A stretch of DNA of 64,000 nucleotides from Allobosea sp. BH3 (GTDB taxonomy: Bacteria; Pseudomonadota; Alphaproteobacteria; Rhizobiales; Beijerinckiaceae): the NCBI RefSeq assembly GCF_025499465.1, contig NZ_JAIMCA010000004.1, forward strand, positions 248,001 to 312,000, read 5' to 3'. How positions within the stretch are numbered: the stretch's first letter is position 1; each line of letters starts with the position of its first letter. Positions 49,300 to 60,483 of the stretch are shown piece by piece. The notes beneath the pieces were generated by a model. That model saw only the letters and a program-made list of their open reading frames with translations, had not been told where the DNA came from and did no database searches. Position numbers and translations under genes: made by a program.

Positions 49300-50247
49300 A
49301 TGCGCGAAGGCCTCCTGCCAGCGACGGTTGCGACCGTCCTCGAACTCTCCACCTCGGGCGAGAAGGCCCGTGTCCTGACCGAGCTGCTTGGCGAGGTCTT
49401 CGACCCCACGGAGACGGCGATTTCCGCCTTCGAGGTCGAGGACGGCGTCACCACGCTCTCGCTCAACGCCCCCTGGAAGGTCGAGATTTACTTCGCGACC
49501 CATCCCGACGAGGAGGCGGTGCGGGACCTGCTGCGGCCGATCGTCGGCGACGTCATCGACGGCACGCCCTTCACCACGGTCAACCAGCAGGACTGGGTGG
49601 CCGCCAGCCTCGATGGCTTGAAGCCCGTGCGGGCCGGCCGCGTCCTCGTCCATGGCGCCCATGACCGGGAGGCGGTGCGCATCAACGATGTCGCCATCGA
49701 GATCGAGGCGGCGCTCGCATTCGGCACGGGCCATCACGGCACGACGGCGGGCTGCCTGCTCGCCCTCGATGCGGAACTGAAGAAGCGCCGGCCGCGCCAT
49801 GGCCTCGATGTCGGCACCGGCACCGGCATTCTCGCGCTGGCGCTGGCCAAGCAGATCAAGCGCAAGGTGGTCGCGGGCGACATCGACGCCATCGCCGTCG
49901 AAGTCTCGGCTCACAACGCCCGGATCAACCACGCCCCGCAGGCGCTCGATCTTTATGTCGCGCCGGGCCTGCGCCATGCGAAGGCGAACCGGCCCGGCCA
50001 CTTCGACCTCGTCTTCGCCAACATCCTGGCAGGACCGCTGAAGCGCCTTGCCCCCTCGCTCGCTCGTGCGCTCTCGGCCGACGGCGTTCTGATCCTCTCC
50101 GGCCTGCTGGAGATGGACGTCGCCGGCGTGGTCTCGACCTACCGGCATCAGGGGCTTTATCTGGCCAGCCGCTCGCTGCGCGAGGGCTGGGCGACGCTGG
50201 TCATGAAAAAGGGCGGCGCAGCCCCGAGGCCGCGCCGCCCTTATTGA
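49300..50247 (+). CDS. prmA: Ribosomal protein L11 methyltransferase
   Basis: Methylates ribosomal protein L11 at several lysines and the N-terminal amine using SAM. The 315-residue protein has the SAM motif LDVGTGTGILALAL (about residue 168), the GHHGTTAGCL segment before it, and FDLVFANILAGPL later, as in PrmA. The very end (KKGGAAPRPRRPY) is encoded by a GC-rich terminator hairpin, so it is probably an unstructured tail. It precedes an aminopeptidase P gene, a common neighbour. Confidence 0.93.
   Translation: MREGLLPATVATVLELSTSGEKARVLTELLGEVFDPTETAISAFEVEDGVTTLSLNAPWKVEIYFATHPDEEAVRDLLRPIVGDVIDGTPFTTVNQQDWVAASLDGLKPVRAGRVLVHGAHDREAVRINDVAIEIEAALAFGTGHHGTTAGCLLALDAELKKRRPRHGLDVGTGTGILALALAKQIKRKVVAGDIDAIAVEVSAHNARINHAPQALDLYVAPGLRHAKANRPGHFDLVFANILAGPLKRLAPSLARALSADGVLILSGLLEMDVAGVVSTYRHQGLYLASRSLREGWATLVMKKGGAAPRPRRPY
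50209..50242. terminator. Bidirectional terminator overlapping the prmA end
   Basis: An 11-bp stem (AAGGGCGGCGC, 50209-50219; complement at 50232-50242) is followed by TTATT on the plus strand and by T5 on the minus strand. It stops both prmA and the convergent small-protein genes, while coding for the C-terminal tail of PrmA. Confidence 0.78.
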
Positions 50248-50285
50248 TCAGAATAGCCGAGGCGTGGCTCGGAGCGAGGCTTGGC

Positions 50286-50417
50286 TCAGAAGCCGGTCGC
50301 GCGGCCGTACTTGCGCTCGGCCTCTTCCTGCATGCGGCGGGCGTCCTGCAGGGCGCCGGCGATGAGCTTCACCCAATCGATGGTCTCGGTGACGATGTGC
50401 TTGATGAGAGCGATCAT
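50286..50417 (-). CDS. 43-residue unknown protein
   Basis: A small protein starting MIALIKHIVTETIDWVKLIA, with an amphipathic helical region and a charged C-terminal end. It lies 34 bp downstream of an 80-residue gene on the same strand, and before a bidirectional terminator. No family is recognised and no good ribosome binding site is seen, so it may depend on translation of the gene before it. Confidence 0.5.
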   Translation of the reverse strand: MIALIKHIVTETIDWVKLIAGALQDARRMQEEAERKYGRATGF

Positions 50418-50451
50418 GGTTTTGGTCCGAAAGTTTGCGTGAACGGAAGGA

Positions 50452-50694
50452 TCAGCGGCTGAAAGGCAGGGCGACGTCGCTCGACAGCGTCGCGGAGGGA
50501 TATCCGCCCAGAACCTGCTCGGCCTCGTTGACCACCATGTTGCGGGCACGCAGCTCACGCGCGGCGGAGCGCATGCGGCTCTCGACCAGCGCATCAAAGA
50601 AGCGCTGCATCAGGCCCGGCTTTTCAGCGTTCGTCTTGGCACCGGCCACCACCGCTACGGGCAGCACGTCGGCATTGTTCAAAACATAAGTCAT
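50452..50694 (-). CDS. 80-residue unknown protein
   Basis: An 80-residue protein starting MTYVLNNADVLPVAVVAGAK, with a basic, helical middle (MQRFFDALVESRMRSAAREL). No membrane segment or signal is obvious. A GGAGAT site precedes the ATG. The upstream gap is unusually AT-rich for this genome and holds a set of phased palindromes, suggesting tight control. With the 43-residue gene it forms an apparent two-gene unit ending at a terminator. Confidence 0.6.
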   Translation of the reverse strand: MTYVLNNADVLPVAVVAGAKTNAEKPGLMQRFFDALVESRMRSAARELRARNMVVNEAEQVLGGYPSATLSSDVALPFSR

Positions 50695-51015
50695 GGGTCC
50701 ATCTCCGAAAAACGAAGGACAGTCCCTGTCGCTTCCTCGTTCTCTTATGCGACTAAGGTGGTATCATTTCGCACTTGCGAGAAGATGATTTTGCATATGC
50801 GAGATATGCACTGAATGCATGAGTTGCGCATGAAACAGTTATTATCTTTGCGTTAATTGCATAATGGAACAGCACAATGCCTCGGCCTGCGCCTAGTTTG
50901 GCAGCAGCGAAATTCGGTAGCGTCTCCGCTTCTCGCTCACGCTCGGCTTGACCCGGCATCGACTGCCGGAAATTCTCGGGTTCCGCTTTGCACCCTTGAG
51001 AACGACGCTGCTTCC
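50695..51015. other. AT-rich gene-free stretch
   Basis: No gene is seen in these 321 bases. The central part is much richer in A and T than its surroundings. It holds a row of short palindromes at 50769-50830, probably the promoter region of the minus-strand small-protein genes. The right-hand part leads to the aminopeptidase P gene; no clear promoter is visible there. Confidence 0.6.
50769..50830 (-). promoter_or_regulatory. Phased palindromic operator cluster
   Basis: TCGCACTTGCGA (50769-50780) and TTGCATATGCGA (50791-50802) are similar palindromes with centres 22 bp apart, two helical turns. TGCACTGAATGCA (50807-50819) and TGCGCA follow to the right. Such spacing is typical of cooperative repressor binding, about 75-135 bp before the 80-residue protein gene. 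Confidence 0.5.
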
Positions 51016-52842
51016 ATGACCCTGCCGACCTGCCGCTTCCAGACCTTTTCAGAGCCCAGCGACCCGACGCAGGTCGCCGGCCGCGTCGCTGCCCTGCGAA
51101 AGACCCTTGCCGCGCAGGGGCTCGACGGCTTCGTCATCCCGCGCGCCGACGAGCATCAGGGCGAATATGTCCCGGCCCATATGGCCCGCCTCGCCTGGCT
51201 CACCGGCTTCACAGGTTCGGCCGGCAATGCCGTCGTGCTGGCCGACAAGGCGGCATTGATCGTCGACGGGCGCTACACCCTGCAGTCGGCCGCGCAGACA
51301 GACACCGCCGTGGTGACGGCGGTGAAGATGGAGGAGACGCCGCTCGACCGCTGGATCGAGCGCAACCTGCCGGCCGGCGGCAAGCTCGGCTATGATCCCT
51401 GGCTGCACACGGTCGATGGCGTCGCAAAGCTGGAGAAGGCCGTGGCGGCAGCCGGCGGCAGCCTCGTTGCCCTGCCCGCTAATCCCATCGACGCCATCTG
51501 GACGGACCGCCCCGCCCCGCCGACCGCCCCGGTGAAGGCGCATGCGGCCGCTCACGCGGGCGAGGACACCGCCTCCAAGCTGGACCGCATCCGCAAGGCG
51601 CTCACCGAGGCGAAGGTCGATGCGTTGGTGGTCTCGGACCCGCATGCGCTGGCCTGGGTCTTCAACGTCCGCGGCGGCGATGTCGAGCACACGCCGCTGC
51701 CGCTGGGCTATGCCATCGTCCCGCGCGAGGGCCGCCCCACCGTCTTCCTCGCGCCGGAGAAGATCACGAACGAGGCGGGGGACGCCATTGGCGCCGTGGG
51801 CGAGATCGCCCCGCCGGCCGCGCTTGAAAGCCAGCTCAAGAAGCTCGGCGCCGCCAAGGCCAAGGTCCGCCTCGATTCAACGACCGCCGCCTCGGCGCTG
51901 GCGACGCTGATTGCTGATGCCGGCGGCACGCCAGATGCCGGCGCGGACCCTATCGCGCTGATGAAGGCGCGCAAGAACGCAACCGAACTCGACGGCGCCC
52001 GCGCCGCCCATCTGCGCGACGGCGCGGCGATGGCGCGTTATCTCTTCTGGTTGGCGCAGGAGGCGCCGAAGGGCGGCATCACGGAGATCGACGCCGTCGC
52101 CGCCCTTGAGAACGAACGGCTGCAGACCGGCCTGTTGAAGGACGTCTCCTTCACCACCATCGCCGGCGCCGGCCCCAATGCCGCCCTGCCGCATTACCGC
52201 GTCAGCGAGGCGAGCAACCGCGTGCTGGAGCCCGGCATCTTCCTGGTCGATTCCGGCGCGCAATACGAGGACGGCACCACCGACATCACGCGCACCATCG
52301 TCATCGGCGAGCCCACGCCCGAGATGAGGGACCGCTATACCCGCGTGCTCAAGGGTCATGTCGCGATCTCGCGGCTGGTCTTCGTCAAGGGCACCTCGGG
52401 CGCGCAACTCGACGCCTTTGCGCGGCTGCCGCTCTGGCAGGGTGGGTTCGACTTCGACCACGGCACCGGCCATGGCGTCGGCAGCTACCTTTCGGTGCAT
52501 GAGGGGCCGCAGCGCCTCTCCAAGCTCGGCACCACGCCGCTGGAGCCGGGCATGATCCTCTCCAACGAGCCCGGCTACTACAAGGAAGGCCATTACGGCA
52601 TCCGCATCGAGAACCTGATCGTGGTCGAGGAGCGCCGGATCTCTGGCGCCGAGCGCACGATCTACGGCTTCGAGACGATCACCTGGTGCCCCTATGAGCG
52701 GGCGTTGATCGACAGGTCGATGCTCGATGCCGGCGAGATCGCCTGGATCGACGCCTATCACGCCACGGTCTGGGGGAAGATCGGCCCGCTGGTCGAAGGC
52801 GAGGCGAAGGCCTGGCTGGAGGAGGCCTGCAGGCCTTTGTGA
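51016..52842 (+). CDS. Xaa-Pro aminopeptidase P family protein
   Basis: A 608-residue M24-family metallopeptidase that removes N-terminal residues before proline. The three-domain, long form (about 600 residues) is seen in eukaryotic aminopeptidase P and many alphaproteobacteria. The metal-binding residues lie in VDSGAQYEDGTTDITRTI (two Asp), GHGVGSYLSVHEGP (His), LSNEPGYYKEGHYGIRIEN (Glu) and a late Glu. The start at 51016 (MTLPTCRFQTF) was chosen; the longer frame runs into AT-rich non-coding sequence. It follows the small-protein operon in the opposite direction. Confidence 0.92.
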   Translation: MTLPTCRFQTFSEPSDPTQVAGRVAALRKTLAAQGLDGFVIPRADEHQGEYVPAHMARLAWLTGFTGSAGNAVVLADKAALIVDGRYTLQSAAQTDTAVVTAVKMEETPLDRWIERNLPAGGKLGYDPWLHTVDGVAKLEKAVAAAGGSLVALPANPIDAIWTDRPAPPTAPVKAHAAAHAGEDTASKLDRIRKALTEAKVDALVVSDPHALAWVFNVRGGDVEHTPLPLGYAIVPREGRPTVFLAPEKITNEAGDAIGAVGEIAPPAALESQLKKLGAAKAKVRLDSTTAASALATLIADAGGTPDAGADPIALMKARKNATELDGARAAHLRDGAAMARYLFWLAQEAPKGGITEIDAVAALENERLQTGLLKDVSFTTIAGAGPNAALPHYRVSEASNRVLEPGIFLVDSGAQYEDGTTDITRTIVIGEPTPEMRDRYTRVLKGHVAISRLVFVKGTSGAQLDAFARLPLWQGGFDFDHGTGHGVGSYLSVHEGPQRLSKLGTTPLEPGMILSNEPGYYKEGHYGIRIENLIVVEERRISGAERTIYGFETITWCPYERALIDRSMLDAGEIAWIDAYHATVWGKIGPLVEGEAKAWLEEACRPL

Positions 52843-52848
52843 CGACAG

Positions 52849-52950
52849 GCGTCATTCTCGGGCGGAGCGAAGCGCAGACCCGAGAATCTGCTGCAGGAAA
52901 GGGCATCCCTTCCGCCCTGAGATGCTCGGGTCAAGCCCGAGCATGACGCC
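52849..52950. repeat. Dispersed intergenic palindrome, copy 4
   Basis: GGCGTCATTCTCGGG at 52849 and GCCCGAGCATGACGCC ending at 52950, with the shared inner segment GAGCGAAGCGCAGACCCGAG. Nearly the same sequence as at 11055, and it lies between the aminopeptidase P gene and the convergent azlD gene. Confidence 0.85.
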
Positions 52951-52952
52951 AG

Positions 52953-53252
52953 TCACATCACCGCCCGGAACCCGACGACTGCCACCACGCCAACCGCCAC
53001 CACGGCCAGCAGCGGGAGCCGCGTCGCTGCGAGCACCGTCACCGCCGCGGCCGCCGTCTCGGCCCAGCCCGTCGCGAGCGCGCTCGGCGCGATCACCGCG
53101 ACGAGCACCGCCGGAGGGATGGCGTCGAAGGCGGCCTGCGCCCTTGGCGACAGGCTGAGCCGGCCGGCCAGAGCGAGCCCGCCGATACGCGTCGCATAGG
53201 TCGCGACCGCCATGCCGAGGAAGGCGAGGAGGTTGATCGGATCGACGCTCAT
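52953..53252 (-). CDS. azlD: AzlD family membrane protein
   Basis: A 99-residue protein with three or four hydrophobic helices, beginning SVDPINLLAFLGMAVATYAT, the AzlD family pattern. With AzlC it forms a two-component exporter of branched-chain amino acids. The start overlaps the azlC stop by 4 bp (ATGA). The pair could limit the build-up of Leu, Ile or Val; the substrate here is inferred only from family. Confidence 0.9.
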   Translation of the reverse strand: MSVDPINLLAFLGMAVATYATRIGGLALAGRLSLSPRAQAAFDAIPPAVLVAVIAPSALATGWAETAAAAVTVLAATRLPLLAVVAVGVVAVVGFRAVM

Positions 53253-53962
53253 GCCTTGGCCTCCTCCGTCACCGGCCGCTCATCCGCGCCGGCGGCGAGC
53301 CAGGCAGCCATCAGCCCGCAGAGCGCGCCCGCCGCGACATGCCAGGGCGGCCCGGCCAACCGATAGGTCAAGGCCGAGGCGATGCCCGCCGCAGCCACCG
53401 TCCAGAACGTCACCCGCCCCTTCCAGAAGGCGGCGACGAGGGCGATGAACAAGGCCGTAAAGGCGAAATCGGCCCCAAGCCGCTTCGGGTCACCCAGCAC
53501 GGCGCCGATGCTCGCCCCCAGCGTCGAGGTCGCGAGCCAGGCCGAGACGAAGGGGATGACCATCGCGAACCAGTAGGCCGGGCTGAGGCGATGCGTGCGC
53601 GCACGCTTTTCCGCCAGCGCCCAGTTCTCGTCGGCCATGTAGAAGAGCCCCAGGAATTTCTGCCCGCGGCTGAAGCCATCGAGTTTCGGCGCAAGCGAGG
53701 CTCCCATCAGCACATGCCGCGCATTGATCAGCAGCGTCGAGAAGACGAGCGCGGCGACCGGCGCGGGCGTCGTCCAGAGCTCGATCGCCGCGAACTGCGC
53801 GCCGCCCGCGAACACCATCGCACTCATCAGGAAGACTTCGAGCGCAGAAAGACCCTTGCCGGCCGCGAGCGCCCCGAAGAGGAGGCCGATCGGGGCGGCC
53901 GCGACCATCGCAGGCCAGATGTCGCTCAGGCCGCGCCTGACGTCGTCACGCGTCGTGGACAT
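53249..53962 (-). CDS. azlC: AzlC family membrane protein (branched-chain amino acid exporter)
   Basis: A 237-residue membrane protein with six or seven helices. The LFGALAAGKGLSALEVFLMS and FAGGAQFAAIELW segments are typical of AzlC. Together with AzlD it exports branched-chain amino acids such as leucine or azaleucine. The AraC regulator gene lies just upstream on the same strand, with a 32-bp gap, so it may be cotranscribed and act on this pair. Confidence 0.9.
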   Translation of the reverse strand: MSTTRDDVRRGLSDIWPAMVAAAPIGLLFGALAAGKGLSALEVFLMSAMVFAGGAQFAAIELWTTPAPVAALVFSTLLINARHVLMGASLAPKLDGFSRGQKFLGLFYMADENWALAEKRARTHRLSPAYWFAMVIPFVSAWLATSTLGASIGAVLGDPKRLGADFAFTALFIALVAAFWKGRVTFWTVAAAGIASALTYRLAGPPWHVAAGALCGLMAAWLAAGADERPVTEEAKA

Positions 53963-53994
53963 GTTCTAAATTCTCTTGGAATGAAGCGGCCGGC

Positions 53995-54858
53995 TCAGCC
54001 GGCATGTGCCGCGCGGAAGGCCCCTGGCGTTACGCCGAAGCGGGCCTTGAAGGCGCGGGTGAGATGGGCCTGGTCGCAGAAACCCGTTGCGGCCGCGACG
54101 TCGCCCGGCATGTCTCCACGTCGGAGCCGTTCCCGCGCCCGCCTGATCCGCACATCGACCAGATAGGCATGGGGCGTCAGCCCCGTCTCCCGCCGAAAGG
54201 CGCGGATCAGGTGATGGCGCGGCATCCCCGTCAGCCGCCCGAGATCGGCGAGCGAGAGATCCTCGTCATAGCGAGCCTCGAACAATTCGCGGGCCTGCGC
54301 GACCGGCCCGGCCTCGCGGCCCAGCGGCCGCACGGCGAGGTCGGCATGGCGGGCAAGGCAGCGGGCATAGAAGGACAGCAGCATCTCCTCGCCAGCCAGC
54401 TGGTCGCCGCCCTGCTCGATCGCGCGATGGGCAGCGGCGAAGAGCGCCGCCCCCTCCGCATCCTCGACCAGCGGCTCCGGGAAGAAGGGCGTGCCGACCG
54501 CCTCGCGCCCGCTCAGAGAGGCCGCGACCTCCTGCATCAGCCCGATCTCGGGATAGGTCATGCGATAGCTGTAGCCCGGCCCGTAGGGCTCCCCGTCATG
54601 GGTTTCAAGCGGATTGACGAAGGCGATCTGGCCCGGCCGCGCATAGTGCCGGACGCCGCGGATGCGGAAAGTCTCGCAGCCGGCTTCGATCGTGCCGATC
54701 ACATAACTTTCGTGCAGATGCGGCGCATAGGCATGGCTGCGGAAGGTCGCGGCGAGGCAATCCAGCCCGCCGAAGCGCACGGCCGGGAACAGCTTGGCCC
54801 GTTCGCCTATGACGAGCGGCTCCAACCCCAAAGTCTCGCCCTGTGTGATCGCATCCAT
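53995..54858 (-). CDS. AraC family regulator next to azlCD
   Basis: A 287-residue regulator with an N-terminal AraC-type beta-barrel (about residues 20-110, with YAPHLHESYVIGTIEAGCE and ARPGQIAFVNPLETHDGEP) and two C-terminal helix-turn-helix units (about 190-285, with LSLADLGRLTGMPRHHLIRA and VAAATGFCDQAHLTRAFKA). The start at 54858 is chosen; a longer frame runs upstream to 54924. The ligand is unknown. Regulators of this kind often sit beside LysE or AzlC exporters. Confidence 0.88.
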   Translation of the reverse strand: MDAITQGETLGLEPLVIGERAKLFPAVRFGGLDCLAATFRSHAYAPHLHESYVIGTIEAGCETFRIRGVRHYARPGQIAFVNPLETHDGEPYGPGYSYRMTYPEIGLMQEVAASLSGREAVGTPFFPEPLVEDAEGAALFAAAHRAIEQGGDQLAGEEMLLSFYARCLARHADLAVRPLGREAGPVAQARELFEARYDEDLSLADLGRLTGMPRHHLIRAFRRETGLTPHAYLVDVRIRRARERLRRGDMPGDVAAATGFCDQAHLTRAFKARFGVTPGAFRAAHAG

Positions 54859-54941
54859 CGCGTGAGCATAAACCCACTCGCGCCGCCGCTGTCTTGAAGA
54901 AAAGTGATCGGGTCGATCACGCACCCGATCGGTTTCGGCTT

Positions 54942-56207
54942 TCAGTGGGCCCCGGTGACAGTGCCACCATCGAGCCTTTCCGGGCTGCGCGAACCCAGAG
55001 CCAACACAGCGAGTGCGCCGATCAGCGCCGCCCCGGCCGCATAGGCGATCACGCCGAGCGTCCCGAAACCATCGACCAGCAGGCCGCCGAATACGGCCCC
55101 GCTCGCGATGGCGATCTGGAAAGCGGCGACGAGCAGCCCACCGGCCGACTCCGCCTCCTCCGGTGGCGCGACCCGCACCAGCCAGGTCTGGAAGCCGACC
55201 GGCAACGCCCCGAAGGCGAAGCCCCAGAGCCCGACCGCGACAGCGGAAACGACCGGCAATGTCCCCGCGAGAAGAAGGGCCGACGCCGTCGCTACTATCA
55301 GCAGCGCGCCAAAGATCACCGAGGCCTTGGCGCTGCGCGCAGTGATCGCTCCGCCAACGAGATTGCCCAGGAAGCCTCCGATGCCGAAGGCCAGCAGGAC
55401 GAGCGAGATCGCCTCGACCGAAAGCCGCGGAATCTGCTCCAGGAAGGGGCGCACATAGGTGAAGCCGGCGAAATGCCCGGAGATCACCACGACGATGCTC
55501 GCCAGCACGAGCGCTATGCTCGGCCGGCCGAGCAGCTTGAACAGGGTGCGGACATCGGGCGCGCCTCGCGCCGGCAGACGCGGCAGCACCGCCATCTGGA
55601 CCGCCAGCACGCCGACGCCGACCAGCGCGACGATCCAGAACACGACACGCCAGCCGAGCACCTCGCCGAGATAGGCACCGACTGGCGCCGCGCTGACCGT
55701 AGCGACCGAAACGCCAGCGAAGATCAGCGACATCGCTTTCGGCAGGGCGCTCGGCGGAACGAGGCGCATCGCCATCGCCGCGACCATCGACCAGAAGGCA
55801 CCGAGCCCGATGCCGAGCAGGACACGGGCGAACAGCAGCGTCGCAAGATCGGTCGCGAGCGCCGCGATGATGCTGGAGATCACGAGCAGGCTCGTCAGCG
55901 ACCAGACCACGATCCGCCTATCGATGCCGCGCGTCACGATTGCGGCGGCAAGGCCCGCGATGCCGGCGATGACCGCGGTCGCCGTGACGGCCTGGCCGGC
56001 CACGCCGACCGAGACGCCAACATCGGCCGCCATCGGCGTCAGCAGGCTCGCGGGCAGGAATTCGGCCGTGACAAGGCCGAAGACACCGAGCGTCAGCGAG
56101 ACGACCGCGGCCCAGGCCGGCGTGTCGCGGACCTCGTCCGCGGGAAGGGTCGAGGAATCGGGAGGCTGCTCGACGGCGTCGAGCGTGGCCGAAAGGGAAT
56201 TGGACAT
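54942..56207 (-). CDS. MFS transporter (sugar-efflux/AraJ-like)
   Basis: A 421-residue protein with 12 membrane helices, of the major facilitator superfamily. The pattern VFGLVTAEFLPASLLTPMAAD and the following segments fit the AraJ/PbuE/NepI-like DHA1 group of drug, sugar or purine exporters. The substrate is not known. It is divergent from an AraC-type regulator gene, likely its controller. The ATG at 56207 (MSNSLSATLD) is chosen over one four codons upstream. Confidence 0.88.
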   Translation of the reverse strand: MSNSLSATLDAVEQPPDSSTLPADEVRDTPAWAAVVSLTLGVFGLVTAEFLPASLLTPMAADVGVSVGVAGQAVTATAVIAGIAGLAAAIVTRGIDRRIVVWSLTSLLVISSIIAALATDLATLLFARVLLGIGLGAFWSMVAAMAMRLVPPSALPKAMSLIFAGVSVATVSAAPVGAYLGEVLGWRVVFWIVALVGVGVLAVQMAVLPRLPARGAPDVRTLFKLLGRPSIALVLASIVVVISGHFAGFTYVRPFLEQIPRLSVEAISLVLLAFGIGGFLGNLVGGAITARSAKASVIFGALLIVATASALLLAGTLPVVSAVAVGLWGFAFGALPVGFQTWLVRVAPPEEAESAGGLLVAAFQIAIASGAVFGGLLVDGFGTLGVIAYAAGAALIGALAVLALGSRSPERLDGGTVTGAH

Positions 56208-56302
56208 GCGAATCTCCAAGAGGTCGCGGCAAGATGGGCCTGACGTCGTGGAGTTTCCATGCTACATAATCCGCATTCCTTGACCATTCGTCCAAAGCTG
56301 CC

Positions 56303-57277
56303 ATGAACGCTCCCGCCGACCATCTCACCGAAATGCTCCGGGGCCTGAGGCTCGATGGCGTCGATTACAGCCGCTGTCAGCTGGCTGCGCCCTGGGGTGT
56401 CGCCTATCCGCAGAGCCGCGAGGCTTGCTTTCACTTCATCTCCCGCGGCAGCTGTTGGCTGAAGACACCCGAAGGCGAATGGCTCGAACTGCAGGACGGC
56501 GACGCCGTGCTCCTGCCGCAAGGCGGGGACCATGTGCTAGCGAGTTCGCCGGAGGTCGTCGCCTCCCCGCCCTGCAACTGCCGGGTGCGCGAGGCCTATG
56601 GCAATGTCTTCGACGTCGAGGGCGGCGGCAGCGGAGAGCACATGTTGGTCTTCACCGGCCGCATGACCTTCAATGTCGATCTCGACCACCCTCTGCTGCG
56701 CCTCATGCCGGACATGATGCGGATGAGCGACTTCATGGCGAACGAGCCTGGAATTCCGCATCTGCTGGAGGCGATGGGCCGCGAGGTCGCAATGGACCGT
56801 GTCGGCGCCGGCGGCATCCTCGCGCGCCTCGCGGATGTGCTGGCCGCAGCGATCATCCGTGCCTGGGTCGAGCGCGGCTGCGGCGCCGCCAAGGGCTGGG
56901 TCGCGGCGGCGCGCTGCCCACAGATCGGCAAGGTGCTGGCGGCGATCCACGCCCACCCCGAGAGGGACTATACGGTGGAAAGCCTCGCCGAGCTGATGGG
57001 CGCCTCGCGCTCCGGTTTCGCCGAGCGCTTCGCGGAGGTCGTCGGCGAGACGCCCGCCCGCTATGTCGCGCAGGTCCGGATGCACCAGGCCAGGCAATGG
57101 CTCGCCCGCGACAAGCTGCGCATCGCGGTCGTGGCCCAGCGCCTCGGCTATGAATCGGAGGCTTCCTTCAGCCGCGCCTTCAAGCGCGTCACCGGCCAGG
57201 CCCCCAGCCAGGTGCGGGCAGCAGGTGAGACACAGCCCACCGGCATGTTCACGCCGATGGCGACCGCCGCCGAATAG
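56303..57277 (+). CDS. AraC family regulator with cupin domain, divergent from MFS gene
   Basis: A 324-residue regulator. The N-terminal half is a cupin_6-type ligand-binding domain (with FHFISRGSCWLKTPEGEWLE and GDAVLLPQGGDHVL). The C-terminal half has two helix-turn-helix units (YTVESLAELMGASRSGFAER and IAVVAQRLGYESEASFSRAF). AraC regulators with this cupin domain often control a neighbouring exporter. Here the MFS gene starts 95 bp away on the other strand. Confidence 0.9.
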   Translation: MNAPADHLTEMLRGLRLDGVDYSRCQLAAPWGVAYPQSREACFHFISRGSCWLKTPEGEWLELQDGDAVLLPQGGDHVLASSPEVVASPPCNCRVREAYGNVFDVEGGGSGEHMLVFTGRMTFNVDLDHPLLRLMPDMMRMSDFMANEPGIPHLLEAMGREVAMDRVGAGGILARLADVLAAAIIRAWVERGCGAAKGWVAAARCPQIGKVLAAIHAHPERDYTVESLAELMGASRSGFAERFAEVVGETPARYVAQVRMHQARQWLARDKLRIAVVAQRLGYESEASFSRAFKRVTGQAPSQVRAAGETQPTGMFTPMATAAE

Positions 57278-57280
57278 CCC

Positions 57281-59440
<2,160 letters not shown>

Positions 59441-59687
59441 TCATTAGGCGAGATGCGGCTACCGAGGGAAGTCAGCAGCGCGGCCTTCTCCCGAGCCTCA
59501 TCCTTCGAGACGCCGCTGACGCGGCTCCTCCGGATGAGGGCTCATGAAGGAAACCCCTGCGACAATTCCGCTCCAGCGCGTATAATGATGCGACTGGGAA
59601 TGGGAAGCTCGACGCCGCAGGCGGTTGACGCCCTCGTCAGGTCGATCGACAGCCATGGCGCACCGGGCCGGAACCGGGAGATACGCC

Positions 59688-60476
59688 ATGGCCAATATCG
59701 ACCACGCCTTCCACGACATTGCAGGTGAGCATCCACAGATCCGCAGCATCACCCCGCGGGATCTGACCGACTCGCTCAGGCAGGGCTGGGAGGATTTCAA
59801 GGCTCAGCCGAGCCACCTCGTCTTCATCGCCTTGATCTACCCCGTCGCCGGCATCCTGCTGGCGCAGCTCACGGTGAGCTACAACATCTTCCCCCTGCTC
59901 TTCCCGATGCTTTCAGGCTTCGCGCTGATCGGCCCCTTCGCCGCGATCGGGCTCTACGAGGTCAGCCGCCGGCGCGAGCAGGGCTTGGATTCGTCATGGC
60001 GCCACGCGCTCGGCCTCCTGCGCTCGCCGTCCATCGGGCAGATCGTACTGCTCGGCGCCATGCTAACCGGGCTGTTCCTGGCCTGGCTGTTCTCGGCCTG
60101 GTTCATCTATCGCAGCCTGCTCGCCCTGCCGGCAGACGTCTCCACCACCGATTTCCTGCGCGCCGTCTTCACCACCTTCGACGGCTGGGTGATGATCGTG
60201 ATCGGCAACTCGCTGGGGCTGCTCTTCGCCATCCTCGCCTTTTCGATCTCGGTGGTATCCTTCCCGCTGATCATCGACCGGCATGTCGACGCGCCGACGG
60301 CGATCCGCACCTCGATCGCCGCCGTCGAGGCCAATCCGCGCGTGATGATGTACTGGGGCCTGATGGTGACCGGGCTTCTCGTGCTCGGCTGCCTGCCCGT
60401 GCTGGTTGGGCTGATCGTGGTGATGCCGGTGCTCGGCCACGCGACCTGGCATCTCTATCGGCGGGTCGTAGTTTAG
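59688..60476 (+). CDS. DUF2189 family membrane protein
   Basis: A 262-residue protein with about six hydrophobic helices and the DUF2189 pattern (ITPRDLTDSLRQGWEDFKAQPSH at the start, SGFALIGPFAAIGLYEVSRR and later VVSFPLIIDRHVDAPTAIRTS). It is an inner-membrane protein of unknown function, sometimes linked to cytochrome oxidase genes. None are near here. ATG at 59688 with a GGGAG site is chosen. The gap before it (253 bp) holds no further gene that I can support. Confidence 0.85.
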   Translation: MANIDHAFHDIAGEHPQIRSITPRDLTDSLRQGWEDFKAQPSHLVFIALIYPVAGILLAQLTVSYNIFPLLFPMLSGFALIGPFAAIGLYEVSRRREQGLDSSWRHALGLLRSPSIGQIVLLGAMLTGLFLAWLFSAWFIYRSLLALPADVSTTDFLRAVFTTFDGWVMIVIGNSLGLLFAILAFSISVVSFPLIIDRHVDAPTAIRTSIAAVEANPRVMMYWGLMVTGLLVLGCLPVLVGLIVVMPVLGHATWHLYRRVVV

Positions 60477-60483
60477 AACCGCA

